This document shows positions 51,108 through 51,751 of a stretch of DNA of 51,751 bases, piece by piece. Under the pieces are notes generated by a model. It did not search any database. It was not told the DNA's origin and saw nothing but the letters and a program-made list of their open reading frames with translations. The DNA lies in NCBI GenBank assembly GCA_012514635.1, contig JAAYZX010000056.1:1-51751 (forward strand). Reading direction: 5' to 3'. The translations under genes and the position numbers were made by a program. Within the stretch, counting starts at the first letter, position 1. Each line of letters begins with the position of its first letter. The DNA comes from Actinomycetota bacterium (lineage in GTDB: Bacteria > Actinomycetota > Thermoleophilia > RBG-16-64-13).

Positions 51108-51751
51108 ATGACCCAGTTTAACTTGACGCCCGCACCCCCACCCGCGCCCAAGCGCCGGGGGCGTCCTCCGGGGTCGGGCGGCAAGAAGCGCTCCGGCGGC
51201 GGTTCCGGCGCGAAGAAGACCAACGGCGCCACCGTCGGCTACGAAGCCGAGCTCTGGCAGATGGCCGATGCCCTCCGGGGCAACATGGACGCCGCCGAAT
51301 ACAAGCACGTCGCTCTGGGTCTCATCTTCCTGAAGTACATCTCCGACGCCTTCGAGGAGCAACATGAGAGGCTCCTCGAGCAGGTGGCCGAAGGTGCCGA
51401 TCCTGAAGATCCCGACGAATACAGGGCCGAGAACATCTTCTGGGTCCCGCGCGAGGCCCGCTGGGCCCACCTGCAGGCGAGCGCCAAGCAGCCCACCATC
51501 GGGCAGACGTTGGATGACGCCATGGACGCGATCGAGCGCGACAACCCCATCCTCAAGGGAGTGCTCCCCAGAGACTACGCCCGCCCGGCTCTGGACAAGG
51601 AACGCCTCGGCCGACTCATCGATCTCGTGAGCAACATCGCTGTGGGCGATGAGGCCGCCCGCTCCAAGGATGTGCTCGGGCGTGTCTATGAGTACTTCCT
51701 CTCCCAGTTCGCGGACGCCGAAGGCAAGAAGGGCGGCGAGTTCTACACCCC
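51108..51751 (+). CDS. hsdM: Type I restriction-modification methyltransferase HsdM, 5' part (partial)
   Basis: The first 214 codons of an HsdM N6-adenine methyltransferase, cut by the window end. After a Lys/Arg/Gly/Pro-rich N-terminal extension of about 40 residues comes the HsdM_N helical domain ([37 protein letters not shown]), ending at the start of the catalytic domain with [14 protein letters not shown] lies five bases before the ATG. Codons end in C or G far more often than in neighbouring genes, suggesting horizontal transfer. Specificity and restriction subunits are expected to the right. Confidence 0.92.
   Translation, partial: MTQFNLTPAPPPAPKRRGRPPGSGGKKRSGGGSGAKKTNGATVGYEAELWQMADALRGNMDAAEYKHVALGLIFLKYISDAFEEQHERLLEQVAEGADPEDPDEYRAENIFWVPREARWAHLQASAKQPTIGQTLDDAMDAIERDNPILKGVLPRDYARPALDKERLGRLIDLVSNIAVGDEAARSKDVLGRVYEYFLSQFADAEGKKGGEFYT

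Overview
The window is high-GC bacterial DNA. It opens in a conserved replication locus: dnaN (3' end), an S4-domain gene, recF, a DUF721/dciA gene, gyrB and gyrA. Further on it carries an isolated tRNA-Ile(GAT)/tRNA-Ala(TGC) pair. That gene order, the actinobacterial-style Ile-Ala tRNA pair downstream of gyrA, Thr-rich linkers in secreted proteins and an alanine at the quinolone-critical GyrA position all point to a deep-branching member of the Actinomycetota. A monoderm Firmicutes-like lineage is not excluded. CsaB, SLH domains and a TagA-type transferase imply a Gram-positive-type envelope with a secondary cell wall polymer (SCWP) and an S-layer.

Layout. 1-7.3 kb: replication and gyrase genes. 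7.2-18.5 kb: mixed housekeeping and signalling genes: an orphan PilB-like ATPase, a YugP-type membrane protease, a histidine kinase/response regulator pair, a CbiA-like protein that seems to have lost its catalytic residues, chorismate mutase, a DUF151 nuclease, two tRNAs, a degenerate GGDEF membrane protein, Ddl, LarB and WecB. 18.7-34.0 kb: a tightly packed plus-strand run, often with 4-bp overlaps, encoding a DUF4330 protein, two O-antigen-ligase/polymerase-like proteins, glycosyltransferases including a GT4-TagA fusion, CsaB, and three SLH-anchored cell-wall enzymes (M23 peptidase, amidase_3, SpoIID). 34.2-44.7 kb: an SLH-anchored metallopeptidase, an ECF sigma factor, a candidate membrane anti-sigma, a 1482-residue S-layer protein with a structured leader, and a CAP-domain SLH protein. 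44.8-50.8 kb: a convergent NlpC/P60-golvesin-like pair, YmdB, SlyD, DUF1015 and DUF554. 51.1 kb to the end: the start of a type I restriction-modification HsdM with different codon use.

How it fits together (inference from known families). WecB makes UDP-ManNAc. The TagA half of the fusion would add ManNAc to a lipid-linked sugar, the GT4 enzymes extend the chain, and one or both Wzy-like proteins polymerise or transfer it. CsaB would place pyruvate ketals on ManNAc, which is the ligand of SLH domains. The six SLH proteins encoded next door would then bind it: one lattice protein, four wall- or protein-acting enzymes and one CAP protein. A sigma/anti-sigma-like pair sits immediately before the lattice gene. 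The window therefore holds much of an S-layer anchoring system in one place. The initiating phosphosugar transferase, the flippase and the LCP ligase are not visible here.
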